In this document: positions 44,493 to 52,204 of the stretch, piece after piece
Numbering within the stretch: position 1 is the stretch's first letter
How the letters are laid out: each line of letters starts with the position of its first letter
DNA from: Mucilaginibacter roseus
Lineage (GTDB): Bacteria > Bacteroidota > Bacteroidia > Sphingobacteriales > Sphingobacteriaceae
DNA length: 64,000 bases
Assembly: GCF_021215455.1 (NCBI RefSeq)
Contig: NZ_JAJPWV010000003.1
Span: 620,001-684,000 of the forward strand
Direction: 5' to 3'
Made by a program: the position numbers and the translations under genes
The notes under the pieces: generated by a model
Databases searched by the model: none
What the model was told of the DNA's origin: nothing
What the model saw: the letters and a program-made list of their open reading frames with translations, nothing else

Positions 44493-45263
44493 ATGAAAAA
44501 AGACAAGCCAACCATATTGGTAGTGAACGATGATGGCATCACCGCGCCGGGCATTAAGGCGCTTATTTACGCCATGAATGATATTGGCCGCGTAGTGGTG
44601 GTTGCGCCTGATAGTCCGCAATCAGGCATGGGGCATGCCATTACTATAGGCAAGCCGCTGCGTTTTGATAAGGAAGACCTGTACGAGGGTATAGAGATGT
44701 ACAAATGCTCAGGCACGCCGGTTGATTGTGTTAAGCTGGCCGTAAACCTGGTTTTTAAAGGTAAAAAGCCTGATCTGTGCGTATCGGGCATTAATCACGG
44801 ATTGAACAATTCTATCAACGTATTATACTCAGGCACCATGTCGGCCGCGGTTGAGGGCGCTATCGAGAGCATCCCATCCATAGGTTTTTCACTGGATAAT
44901 TATACCCAGCAGGCTAACTTTGAGCCTTGCGTTAAATATGTAAAGGAGATAGCCCTGCAAGTGCTGGAGCATGGCCTGCCTACGGCTACCCTGCTTAACG
45001 TGAACTTTCCGGCTACGCCTTTAAAAGGAATAAAAATATGCCGCCAGGCTAATGCTAAATGGGCTGAAGAGTTTGACGAGCGCATGGATCCGCATAATCG
45101 CCCTTATTATTGGCTCACCGGTGTTTTTCAGCTGAATGACCAAGGTGAAGATACCGATGTTTGGGCATTGGAGAATGGCTATGTATCAGTAGTGCCCGTA
45201 CAGTTTGACATGACCGCCCACCACGCCATTCCGGTTTTGAACAGCTGGAAGTTTAACGATTAA
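44493..45263 (+). CDS. surE: 5'-nucleotidase SurE
   Basis: A 256-residue metal-dependent survival-protein phosphatase. The fold motif ILVVNDDGITAPGI carries the acidic metal ligands; VAPDSPQSGMGHAIT, CVSGINHGLNNSINVLYSGTMSAAVEGAI and NVNFP follow in order. SurE dephosphorylates 5'/3'-nucleotides and short polyphosphates. It is 17 nt before lpxB on the same strand, as in other Bacteroidota, so the two form an operon. It is divergent from hisS. Confidence 0.95.
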   Translation: MKKDKPTILVVNDDGITAPGIKALIYAMNDIGRVVVVAPDSPQSGMGHAITIGKPLRFDKEDLYEGIEMYKCSGTPVDCVKLAVNLVFKGKKPDLCVSGINHGLNNSINVLYSGTMSAAVEGAIESIPSIGFSLDNYTQQANFEPCVKYVKEIALQVLEHGLPTATLLNVNFPATPLKGIKICRQANAKWAEEFDERMDPHNRPYYWLTGVFQLNDQGEDTDVWALENGYVSVVPVQFDMTAHHAIPVLNSWKFND

Positions 45264-45280
45264 TTGCTGATATTTACCGC

Positions 45281-46393
45281 ATGAAGTATTACCTGGTAGC
45301 CGGCGAAGCCTCGGGCGACCTGCATGGGGCTAACCTAATGAAGGCGCTTAAGGAGCAGGATGCGCATACAGAGTTCCGTTATTTTGGCGGCAACCTGATG
45401 CAGGCCGAAGGCGGCACCCTGGTAAAACATTATGCCGATATGGCCTACATGGGTTTTTTAGAGGTTGCGCTTAACCTGCGCGCTATCCTCAGGAACATGA
45501 AACAGTGTAAGCAGGATATCACGGCTTGGCATCCGGATGTACTGGTACTGATCGACTTCCCCGGCTTCAACATGAAGATAGCCGAGTACGCCAAAAAGAA
45601 CGGCTTGTTAGTGTGCTACTACATTTCCCCTAAAGTTTGGGCATGGAACCAAAAGCGTGTGCTCAACATAAAAAAGGTTGTTGATCATATGTTTTGTATC
45701 CTGCCGTTTGAGGTAGACTTTTATAAGCAGTGGGACATGCAGGTTGACTACGTTGGCAACCCTCTGCTTGATGCCGCCGCCGCATTTAAACCATCGCCTA
45801 CTTTTTTACGGGATAATCAGCTTGAAGGAAAACGTCTTATCGCCCTGTTACCCGGTAGCCGAAAGCAGGAAATTAATTATCTGTTGCCTGATATGGTGGC
45901 CATGCAGGACCGCTTTCCTAACCATCAACTGGCAATTGCCGGGGCGCCGTCTTTTACTACTGATTACTATCAACCTTATCTGAAAGGGCATAACATACCT
46001 ATTGTTTTCAATTCTACTTACGACTTGCTGCAACATGCCGAAGCTGCCGTAGTAGCTTCGGGCACAGCTACCTTAGAAACCGCCTTGTTTAACGTACCGC
46101 AGGTAGTGGTGTATAAAGGCAGTGCCATCACTATTGCCATCGGGCGTATGGTAATTAAAATAAAGTTCATTTCGCTGGTAAACCTGATTATGGATAAGCT
46201 GGTGGTACGTGAACTGATACAACAGCAATGTAATCCCGAAGAAATATATACCGAACTTAACCGGTTAATAAATGACCAGTCCTACCGCCAGCAGATCCTC
46301 GATAATTACGATCAGCTTGATGAAAGAATGGGCACCCCGGGCGCGTCAGCCAAAACGGCAGCACTCATCATTAAATACACCACAAAAAAGTAG
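45281..46393 (+). CDS. lpxB: Lipid-A-disaccharide synthase
   Basis: A 370-residue GT19 glycosyltransferase making the lipid A disaccharide from UDP-2,3-diacylglucosamine and lipid X at the cytoplasmic membrane. Motifs: MKYYLVAGEASGDLHGANL, LVLIDFPGFNMKIAEYAKKNG, YYISPKVWAWNQKRV, LLPGSRKQEI, and AAVVASGTATLETALFNVPQVVVYKGS. Length is standard. Second gene after surE. A bidirectional terminator begins in its stop codon. Confidence 0.96.
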   Translation: MKYYLVAGEASGDLHGANLMKALKEQDAHTEFRYFGGNLMQAEGGTLVKHYADMAYMGFLEVALNLRAILRNMKQCKQDITAWHPDVLVLIDFPGFNMKIAEYAKKNGLLVCYYISPKVWAWNQKRVLNIKKVVDHMFCILPFEVDFYKQWDMQVDYVGNPLLDAAAAFKPSPTFLRDNQLEGKRLIALLPGSRKQEINYLLPDMVAMQDRFPNHQLAIAGAPSFTTDYYQPYLKGHNIPIVFNSTYDLLQHAEAAVVASGTATLETALFNVPQVVVYKGSAITIAIGRMVIKIKFISLVNLIMDKLVVRELIQQQCNPEEIYTELNRLINDQSYRQQILDNYDQLDERMGTPGASAKTAALIIKYTTKK

Positions 46394-46417
46394 AGCCCTG
46401 CAAAATTGCAAGGCTCT
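46392..46417. terminator. Bidirectional terminator between lpxB and small-gene cluster
   Basis: Stem AGAGCC-C-TGCAA / TTGCA-A-GGCTCT, with one C-A mismatch and a 2-nt loop. T-rich tracts lie on both sides (GTTTTTC on the plus strand, CTTTTTTG on the minus strand). It would end both lpxB and the minus-strand small genes. Confidence 0.8.
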
Positions 46418-46419
46418 GC

Positions 46420-46440
46420 GTTTTTCATAGGTGATGTAAG
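46420..46440. repeat. Dispersed element, copy 4
   Basis: Reads GTTTTTCATAGGTGATG then TAAG on the plus strand. This is the 22-nt element of 5297-5318 in the opposite orientation with one base missing. It directly follows the lpxB terminator. Confidence 0.6.
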
Positions 46441-46446
46441 AAAAAA

Positions 46447-46460
46447 TTTATAGGTAGATG
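46447..46460 (-). repeat. Dispersed element, copy 3 (partial)
   Basis: On the minus strand CATCTACCTATAAA, in the leader position directly downstream of the second small gene. It differs from the start-codon copies by the change of ATG to ATA. Confidence 0.5.
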
Positions 46461-46471
46461 TATATGATTGA

Positions 46472-46633
46472 TCAGGCAGCCGACAAGTTGCGTTGTTCGG
46501 TTTCCTGGTTGTTGCTTTGTTTAGGATGCTTAGCTCTGAAAGCTTGCAAATCCTGCATTAATAGATCACGTAGCTGGCTGTCAAATTTTGCTGCCAATTT
46601 GCTTGTTGCCGGTTTGTTGTTAATGCTTTTCAT
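46472..46633 (-). CDS. Small protein B of a tandem paralogous pair
   Basis: A 53-residue protein, MKSINNKPATSKLAAKFD then SQLRDLLMQDLQAF and a hydrophilic end NLSAA. It aligns end to end with the 50-residue neighbour at 46667-46819: shared MK...KP..SKL.AKFD..L..LLM.DL.A and the terminal LSAA. No Cys, no GG leader, no membrane segment; the N-terminal half could form an amphipathic helix. The start is preceded by the conserved CATCTACCTATGAAAA context (46627-46642). Too short for most gene finders. Function unknown; a RiPP precursor or leader-like peptide is possible but no maturase is nearby. Confidence 0.55.
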   Translation of the reverse strand: MKSINNKPATSKLAAKFDSQLRDLLMQDLQAFRAKHPKQSNNQETEQRNLSAA

Positions 46634-46642
46634 AGGTAGATG
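46627..46642 (-). repeat. Dispersed element, copy 2 (at start of small gene B)
   Basis: On the minus strand CATCTACCTATGAAAA, where the ATG is the start codon of small gene B. The 5301-5316 copy is identical over these 16 bases. Confidence 0.6.
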
Positions 46643-46666
46643 ATTACAGGTTGAAAAAATTATTAA

Positions 46667-46819
46667 TTACGCAGCCGACAAGCCGTTGTTATTCACTGTG
46701 TTTACAAACTGGTTTTTAGCTTGTTTAATTGCTTTCAGATCACTCATTAAAAGCGCCTTTAACTCGTTATCAAACTTTGCTACCAGTTTGCTTATTGATG
46801 GTTTTCTGTAGGTTTTCAT
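46667..46819 (-). CDS. Small protein A of a tandem paralogous pair
   Basis: A 50-residue protein beginning MKTYRKPSISKLVAKFD and ending NNNGLSAA. It is paralogous to small protein B, 33 nt downstream on the same strand. Its start context CTATTCAGCTATGAAAA is a weaker version of the CATCTACCTATGAAAA motif. The conserved core is alternating basic and hydrophobic residues (KLVAKFDNELKALLMSDLKAI). Two related frames in tandem make chance unlikely, but expression is unproven. Confidence 0.55.
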   Translation of the reverse strand: MKTYRKPSISKLVAKFDNELKALLMSDLKAIKQAKNQFVNTVNNNGLSAA

Positions 46820-46847
46820 AGCTGAATAGTTTTTTATTGTCAGTTAA

Positions 46848-47033
46848 TTAGTTCTTTGTTTTTTCGTCTTCACCCTCGTCGCTTAAATTTTCTTTGCGGC
46901 GTTCCGCTTCTTTAAGCTGGCGTTCCAGTTGCTCCTGATCTCTCGAATCCGCCGGTTTTTCAGGATTGCCCGGGTTTTCCCAGGTTTGCTCCTCTTCGGC
47001 GTTTGTTAGATTTTTTTTATCGATGACAACCAT
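46848..47033 (-). CDS. Small acidic/basic protein, unknown
   Basis: A 61-residue highly charged protein: a short basic start (MVVIDKKNLTN), a Pro/Asn/Glu-rich middle (TWENPGNPEKPADSRDQEQLERQLKEAERRKEN) and an acidic end. No family is recognised. It lies 28 nt upstream of small protein A, so the three tiny genes form a minus-strand unit ending at the lpxB terminator. It may be a conserved small cytosolic protein; support is coding-like composition only. Confidence 0.5.
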   Translation of the reverse strand: MVVIDKKNLTNAEEEQTWENPGNPEKPADSRDQEQLERQLKEAERRKENLSDEGEDEKTKN

Positions 47034-47564
47034 GATGCTGACGTTTTGTGATTGAGTTTATTCCAATACAATGCCAAACGCCAAATCGTGCAGAACATAG
47101 CCACCCGAGCGTCGGTTTGATCTTAATCTTATTACACTAAACACCCTGTTTGAAGCTAAAAAGTGCCAGTAATAGCATACAATGTTGTATAAATTAGCAA
47201 TACAATCTGTCGGCTCGAGTGGTCAAAAAAGGAATTTTAAGATTTTTTGATGTGCAGTTTAATGACCAAGCGGATAGTGTTTCTTACTGTCATCCGATTG
47301 TCCTGAATGTTATACAGTTTGGTAGACAACCGGTACAACTATGTAAAGCAATCGCCAGGCTGACTTTCATATCTTCACCAAAGCAGTCAAATAGCGTATT
47401 TCAAATAATGAACCTTTGGAATATATTGACCAGGCTAAAATATCTTTTGAAAGATTTTAACCTATAAACTACTCATTTACCTATTGAAAAGGCTGTTTTT
47501 TGTTTAGCTGCAACATAAAATATTTATTAAGCCGTTTATTTGCAAAACAATTCAACAACTTTCG
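47034..47564. other. 531-bp AT-rich intergenic stretch
   Basis: No gene is supported here. An 82-codon frame starting GTG at 47219 has no protein-like pattern. The only ordered sequence is the inverted repeat ATACAA-TG-TTGTAT at 47177-47190 with a further ATACAA at 47200, a possible protein-binding site. Confidence 0.5.
47177..47190. promoter_or_regulatory. ATACAA/TTGTAT inverted repeat
   Basis: Perfect inverted repeat ATACAA-TG-TTGTAT, with a third half-site ATACAA at 47200-47205. No neighbouring regulator gene points to a function. Confidence 0.25.
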
Positions 47565-48053
47565 ATGAAGAAAACACTATTACTATTAGTTTCGGCATTT
47601 ACCTTATTATTTGTTGCGGATAGCGCAAAGGCGCAGGATTACAATACCGCTGTAGGATTAAAATTTGGCGGTTATGAGAATGGTATATCCGTAAAGCATT
47701 TTACTGACGAAAATACCGCGCTTGAGGGCGTACTGGGTTTCCGGAGAGGTGGGCTGGTGATAACCGGTTTATATGAAATTCACCAACCGGCTTTCAATAC
47801 ACCAAAACTTAAATTTTACTATGGCTTTGGTGCGCACGCCGGTTCGGTTGGTGCAGGCAAATACAAAAAACTTGGCGGCGACGAAGTTTTTGAGGATAGT
47901 AAGATACTGATTGGTGCCGATGGTGTATTGGGTTTAGAGTATGTGTTGCCTAACTCGCCAATAGCTTTCAGCCTTGACTTAAACCCGCGCGTAGAGCTTG
48001 CGGGCCCTTTCTTTGATCTTGCACCAGGCCTGGGCGTTAAGTATACCTTTTAA
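47565..48053 (+). CDS. Putative outer-membrane beta-barrel protein
   Basis: A 162-residue protein with a signal peptide (MKKTLLLLVSAFTLLFVADSAKAQ). The mature part alternates Gly and aromatic residues (VGLKFGGYENGISVKHF, GALEGVLGFRRGG, KFYYGFGAHAGS, FDLAPGLGVKYTF), and ends in an aromatic residue (F), typical of small eight-stranded outer-membrane barrels. Function unknown. The last 4 bases overlap the convergent subtilase gene. Confidence 0.72.
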   Translation: MKKTLLLLVSAFTLLFVADSAKAQDYNTAVGLKFGGYENGISVKHFTDENTALEGVLGFRRGGLVITGLYEIHQPAFNTPKLKFYYGFGAHAGSVGAGKYKKLGGDEVFEDSKILIGADGVLGLEYVLPNSPIAFSLDLNPRVELAGPFFDLAPGLGVKYTF

Positions 48054-50083
48054 TTAGCCCTTACTACTAAAACCTTCTTTGATTCAACCTGGCTTCCGGC
48101 TATCATGCGTAGTACGTAGGTGCCCGATGCCAGGTTGTTTACTGCTATCTGGGTGTTAAAGGTACCTTCCTGTACGTTCTGGGTTCTATTATATACTATC
48201 CGTCCGCCCATATCAATCAGTTGCACACGCACAGTACCAGCGGACTTTATATTCAGCAAGGCGGTTACAAAATCACTTGCCGGTACAGGGAAAACTGTTA
48301 AACCTTCACCCGGGCTTGTAGCAGTTGTTCCGGTGAGGCGCCCGCCCGATACAATTACAGAATAATCCTGTTTACCATTGCGCAGTATACCTTTGTTTGA
48401 TACGGTTACCGTGTAGGTTTGACCGGTAACTGCCGCAGGAATATAAACCTGTTCCACGTTATCTACCACGTTATCTCCACGCGTTGCCGCGGATGATGGA
48501 TTTTCCGGATCAAGCACCCACGGATTTGCCACACCTGTACTGCTGCTGATACGAACATCCAGGTCGTTAACCAGCTTAGGCGTACGGTTATTTAGCGTAC
48601 CTACTGCCGCAACTGTACCTTCCTGATCTGTCCAGCATATGGTTGCCCATAAGGGGCCGTTGTTGGTCGCGGTTATTTGATAATTTGATACCTGCGCCTG
48701 CTGCAAGGTGGCTTCGTGTATGTAGCTTAAGGTGCCGTTGTCGGTTATAGTTTGAGCGGCTTTGCGCATGTCAAGCACGCCCCAGCCGTAAATATAATCA
48801 GGCCCGGCGTTACCTGCGTCAAAAGCGGTATGGCAAATCAGGCCCTTTAACGTAGCTGAGCGCATTACGCTGTCATTGTGCAAACGGGCGTAGTACTCCT
48901 GCAACAGCAAAATTGATCCGGCCACGTTAGGGGATGCCATTGAAGTACCCGATAGTGTGCTGTATAAGTTGGCTCCGTTGGCAGAGGTTGAAAATACGCC
49001 CGAACCCATGCCCATGATATCCGGCTTGATGCGCCCGTCATCAGTAGGCCCCCAGCTGCTGAAGCTTGATACCTGAACCCTGTTTGCGGTCGGTCCCTGG
49101 GGCAACTGGTTTACCGAGCCAACGGTTAATATATTTTTAGCGTTTCCGGTGGTTGATACCACATCATAACCATCATTATCGCTGATGCCTTCCGTACGAG
49201 GGCCTTTTTCAACAATGGTTTGATCGGTGCGGCTTTCATATCCATAATAAGTTGATCCGATTGACGGGCCGGTGTAAGCGTGACTGTTACCTGCCGATTC
49301 GACAATGAGGTAATATGGCGCTTCAAAAGCTATCTTATCCCAGGCCTGGGCACGTTCGTCATAAAATCCGAATAAATAATCCTCACTATCTCCCGGCAGG
49401 CCATACCATGTCCACCTGCCGCCATCAAAATCCCAGCCGGCAATATCGCCGTAGGAGTGATTGGAAACAAGCAGGCCGGCAGCGTTGCTGCTGATCTCTG
49501 ATACATCGTTATCAAAGTCAAAAGAGCGCAACGTTGTTGAGCTGAAAGCCATGCCCCTGGCCAGTGGGTTTACACCCCGCGCTACCAGCGTTCCGGCAAC
49601 GTGGGTAGTATGTTCAATGGCTCCCGTTTGGTTTGCAGCGATGGTGATATTTTTACCTGAGAACTCCTGGTGCCCGCGAAAAACTGTTCCGCCATCCCAA
49701 ATGGCCAGCTTATCGGTCAATATATTAGCGGAGCCTGATAAGTCCAGATCAAGTTCTCCGCCCGGCTGTACGGCGTTTGTACGGGTAGCGGCGGCAGCCT
49801 CGGTATTGCTGGTACGTAAAAACCGCGGAAAGCCCAAGCTATTTACGCCTTGCAGCACAATAACACGCCCGCCTGGTGTAATTTTACGTGTTATCCAGTT
49901 TTTTGATGCCGCCAGCGATAGCGCCCGTTGCCTGCTGGCATTAAAGCTTGCTGATAACTGCCTGGAGAAATCTTCCAGGTTACGCTTCTGCACTTCGTTT
50001 ACCAGTACACGTTGGGCAAGTACCTCACCGGCAAAGCAAATAAATAAAAAGCAATATACTATTGCCGGCAACAGGCGTTTCAT
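48050..50083 (-). CDS. S8 family serine peptidase with T9SS sorting domain
   Basis: A 677-residue secreted subtilisin-like peptidase. Signal peptide (about 1-23, ending VLA). A subtilase domain (about 110-440) shows the catalytic Asp in KLAIWDGGTVF, the catalytic His in TTHVAGTLVA, the oxyanion Asn in VESAGNSHAY and the nucleophile in GTSMASPNVAGS. A proprotein-convertase P-like beta domain follows (about 460-590). The last 80 residues (GEGLTVFPVPASDF to VRAN) form a type A type IX secretion sorting domain, targeting it to the cell surface. The presence of this tag implies a T9SS in the organism. Confidence 0.9.
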   Translation of the reverse strand: MKRLLPAIVYCFLFICFAGEVLAQRVLVNEVQKRNLEDFSRQLSASFNASRQRALSLAASKNWITRKITPGGRVIVLQGVNSLGFPRFLRTSNTEAAAATRTNAVQPGGELDLDLSGSANILTDKLAIWDGGTVFRGHQEFSGKNITIAANQTGAIEHTTHVAGTLVARGVNPLARGMAFSSTTLRSFDFDNDVSEISSNAAGLLVSNHSYGDIAGWDFDGGRWTWYGLPGDSEDYLFGFYDERAQAWDKIAFEAPYYLIVESAGNSHAYTGPSIGSTYYGYESRTDQTIVEKGPRTEGISDNDGYDVVSTTGNAKNILTVGSVNQLPQGPTANRVQVSSFSSWGPTDDGRIKPDIMGMGSGVFSTSANGANLYSTLSGTSMASPNVAGSILLLQEYYARLHNDSVMRSATLKGLICHTAFDAGNAGPDYIYGWGVLDMRKAAQTITDNGTLSYIHEATLQQAQVSNYQITATNNGPLWATICWTDQEGTVAAVGTLNNRTPKLVNDLDVRISSSTGVANPWVLDPENPSSAATRGDNVVDNVEQVYIPAAVTGQTYTVTVSNKGILRNGKQDYSVIVSGGRLTGTTATSPGEGLTVFPVPASDFVTALLNIKSAGTVRVQLIDMGGRIVYNRTQNVQEGTFNTQIAVNNLASGTYVLRMIAGSQVESKKVLVVRAN

Positions 50084-50193
50084 GCAAAAAAGGCGGACTT
50101 TAGTGGATAATAATGGTTATCAATATTTTCTGCAATTTAAATGAAAATGTAGAATATAATTTATCCTGACAATAATTTAATAACTAAAAAACA

Positions 50194-50222
50194 AAGCCCC
50201 TTCGCGGTAAGCGAAAGGGCTT
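50194..50222 (-). terminator. Terminator after the DEAD-box helicase gene
   Basis: Stem AAGCCC-TTCGC type (one mismatch) with a GGTAA loop. On the minus strand it is followed by GTTTTTTAG. It lies 64 nt downstream of the helicase stop. Confidence 0.65.
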
Positions 50223-50285
50223 GTCAAACTAAACCAACTAAAAACTCTGCTCAGTATTTAGATAGAGCAGTAACTATCTTATTTA

Positions 50286-52076
50286 TTAATAGCGTTTACG
50301 GCGTTCGGTACGGTCTTCGCGGCGTTTGCCAGAGAAATCGCGAAAACCACCGCCATTTCTTGAACCACCGTCGCGGCGCTCGCTTCCTCGTTCACGGAAA
50401 CCACCGCCATCGCGTTTTTTGTAACCACCGCCACCTGAACGACGATCATTACCGCTGCTTTCGCCCGCTAATTCAATACGTACGTCGCGGCCGTTAAAGT
50501 CAACGTTTTTAAAGCCTTCAAATACTTTATCCACATCGCCATTGTTTACCTCGAAGAAAGAGTAAACACCTTTAACATCGATTTTACCTACGGTGCGGCC
50601 GCTGATTTTGGTGTTGTTACAGATGTAACCCAACAAGTCGCCACGGTTAAACTCATCTACCGAACCCAGGTTGATGAACAGACGGGTAAAGTCTGAACGC
50701 ATACCGGTACGGTTAAATTTATCACCGTCGCGTGCTGGCCTGTCCTCAAATGAAGCGTTCAGGTCTGGTGCGTTCTTATAATAATCCAGGAAGCGGTTGA
50801 ACTCTAACGAAGCAAAACGTTTGATGATCTCCTCTTTGCTCAAGTCTTCAAACTCAGCCATAATGCGCGGAATGTACTGCTCAATTTGCTGCTCATTCAC
50901 TTCAACATTATGTACCTTATGTACCAGGGCAAATAATTGCTTTTCGCAAACATCAAAGCCTGTTGGTATTTCGGCCTTAACAAAGCGCTTACCTATTACT
51001 TTTTCAATTTGGCGAATTTTACCCATCTCCTTACCGTTGATGATAGAGATAGATACACCTGTTTTACCGGCACGGGCTGTACGGCCGCTACGGTGGGTGT
51101 AGTTCTCAATCTCATCAGGCAATGAGTAGTTAATAACGTGTGTAACGTCGTTAACGTCAATACCACGTGCGGCAACGTCAGTAGCAATTAATAATTGCAG
51201 GCTGCGCTCGCGGTAGCGTTTCATCACCTTATCGCGTTGTTGTTGAGAAAGGTCGCCGTGTAATGAGTCGGCATTGTAGCCGTCCTTAATTAAGGCTTCG
51301 GCAATTTCCTGGGTTTCAATTTTGGTACGGCAAAATACAATACCAAAAATCTCAGGGTTAAAATCAACAATACGTTTAAACGCGGCGTATTTGTCGCGGG
51401 CACGTACTACATAGTACTCATGGTCGATGTTGGCATTACCGGTATTTTTGGTACCCATGGTAAGCTCATACGGATCTTCCATATATTTTTTAGAGATCCT
51501 GCGAACTTCGGCAGGCATGGTGGCTGAAAACAGCCAGGTCTTTTTTTCCTCCGGGGTGGTAGAAAGGATATTGTCTATATCTTCCTGAAAGCCCATATTG
51601 AGCATTTCATCAGCTTCATCCAGCACTACATACTTAACGTTCGAAAAATCAATGGCGTTACGGCCAATGATATCAAGCATACGGCCAGGGGTAGCAACTA
51701 CGATTTGTACACCACGACGAATCTGGCGTAACTGATCAGAGATGCTTGCACCGCCATACACGGCTACTACATGAACGTTGTTAACATTCTTTGAGTAGTT
51801 CTTAAGATCATTAGCAATTTGTAAACACAGCTCGCGTGTAGGGCATAGCACTAACGCTTGGGGTTGATTGTTGTCGAAATCCAGCAGTTCTAACAATGGC
51901 AGGCCAAAGGCAGCAGTTTTACCGGTCCCGGTTTGGGCTAATCCGACAAAATCGTTGCTGCCTGTTAACAATACCGGGATTGACTGTTCCTGGATTGGCG
52001 TAGGATTTTCAAATCCTAACTCAGTGATGGCATTAACAATATCATGACGGATTCCCAGTTGAATAAATGGGTTCAT
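50286..52076 (-). CDS. DEAD-box RNA helicase with DbpA-like RNA-binding domain
   Basis: A 596-residue ATP-dependent RNA helicase. Start at 52076 (MNPFIQLG) is favoured because a TACCTTTG promoter element lies at 52118-52125, excluding the longer frame. Q-motif FENPTPIQEQSIP, Walker A AQTGTGKTAA, DEAD, SAT and HRSGRTARAGKTG are present. The C-terminal region (about 460-550) resembles the DbpA RNA-binding domain, and a Gly/Arg-rich tail follows (RRSGGGGYKKRDGGGFRERG). It probably helps ribosome assembly or RNA structure at low temperature. The gene is single, with its own terminator. Confidence 0.93.
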   Translation of the reverse strand: MNPFIQLGIRHDIVNAITELGFENPTPIQEQSIPVLLTGSNDFVGLAQTGTGKTAAFGLPLLELLDFDNNQPQALVLCPTRELCLQIANDLKNYSKNVNNVHVVAVYGGASISDQLRQIRRGVQIVVATPGRMLDIIGRNAIDFSNVKYVVLDEADEMLNMGFQEDIDNILSTTPEEKKTWLFSATMPAEVRRISKKYMEDPYELTMGTKNTGNANIDHEYYVVRARDKYAAFKRIVDFNPEIFGIVFCRTKIETQEIAEALIKDGYNADSLHGDLSQQQRDKVMKRYRERSLQLLIATDVAARGIDVNDVTHVINYSLPDEIENYTHRSGRTARAGKTGVSISIINGKEMGKIRQIEKVIGKRFVKAEIPTGFDVCEKQLFALVHKVHNVEVNEQQIEQYIPRIMAEFEDLSKEEIIKRFASLEFNRFLDYYKNAPDLNASFEDRPARDGDKFNRTGMRSDFTRLFINLGSVDEFNRGDLLGYICNNTKISGRTVGKIDVKGVYSFFEVNNGDVDKVFEGFKNVDFNGRDVRIELAGESSGNDRRSGGGGYKKRDGGGFRERGSERRDGGSRNGGGFRDFSGKRREDRTERRKRY

Positions 52077-52117
52077 GATTTTAAATAACGTATTTGGCGA
52101 CATTGCCAAATCGGGCG

Positions 52118-52125
52118 CAAAGGTA
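52118..52125 (-). promoter_or_regulatory. Candidate -7 element of the helicase gene
   Basis: TACCTTTG on the minus strand fits TAnnTTTG; a transcript starting about 6 nt later would begin near 52112. Confidence 0.45.
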
Positions 52126-52204
52126 TGAATAAAAAACGTCATTCCAAACCCTTATTTTAAATTGAGTTTGAAATGACATTGATTAGCTTAGAAACGCGCG
52201 CTTG

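Noticed and set aside
44439-44621. N-terminal extension of the HisS frame by 61 codons
   Set aside because: It overlaps surE and the promoter elements, starts with non-HisS sequence, and a good MASIKPSVPKGTRDF start exists at 44438.
46394-47033. RiPP or bacteriocin cluster
   Set aside because: The tiny genes lack Cys, Thr-rich cores or GG leaders, and there is no maturase, peptidase-ABC transporter or immunity gene close by. The CPBP protease is 8 kb away in a phospholipid operon.
47219-47467. 82-codon frame starting with GTG in the intergenic stretch
   Set aside because: No motif, no signal peptide, mixed composition, and no reading-frame support on either strand.
52077-52142. Longer start for the DEAD-box helicase
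   Set aside because: The upstream frame lies before the TACCTTTG promoter element; the family start MNPFIQLG fits 52076.
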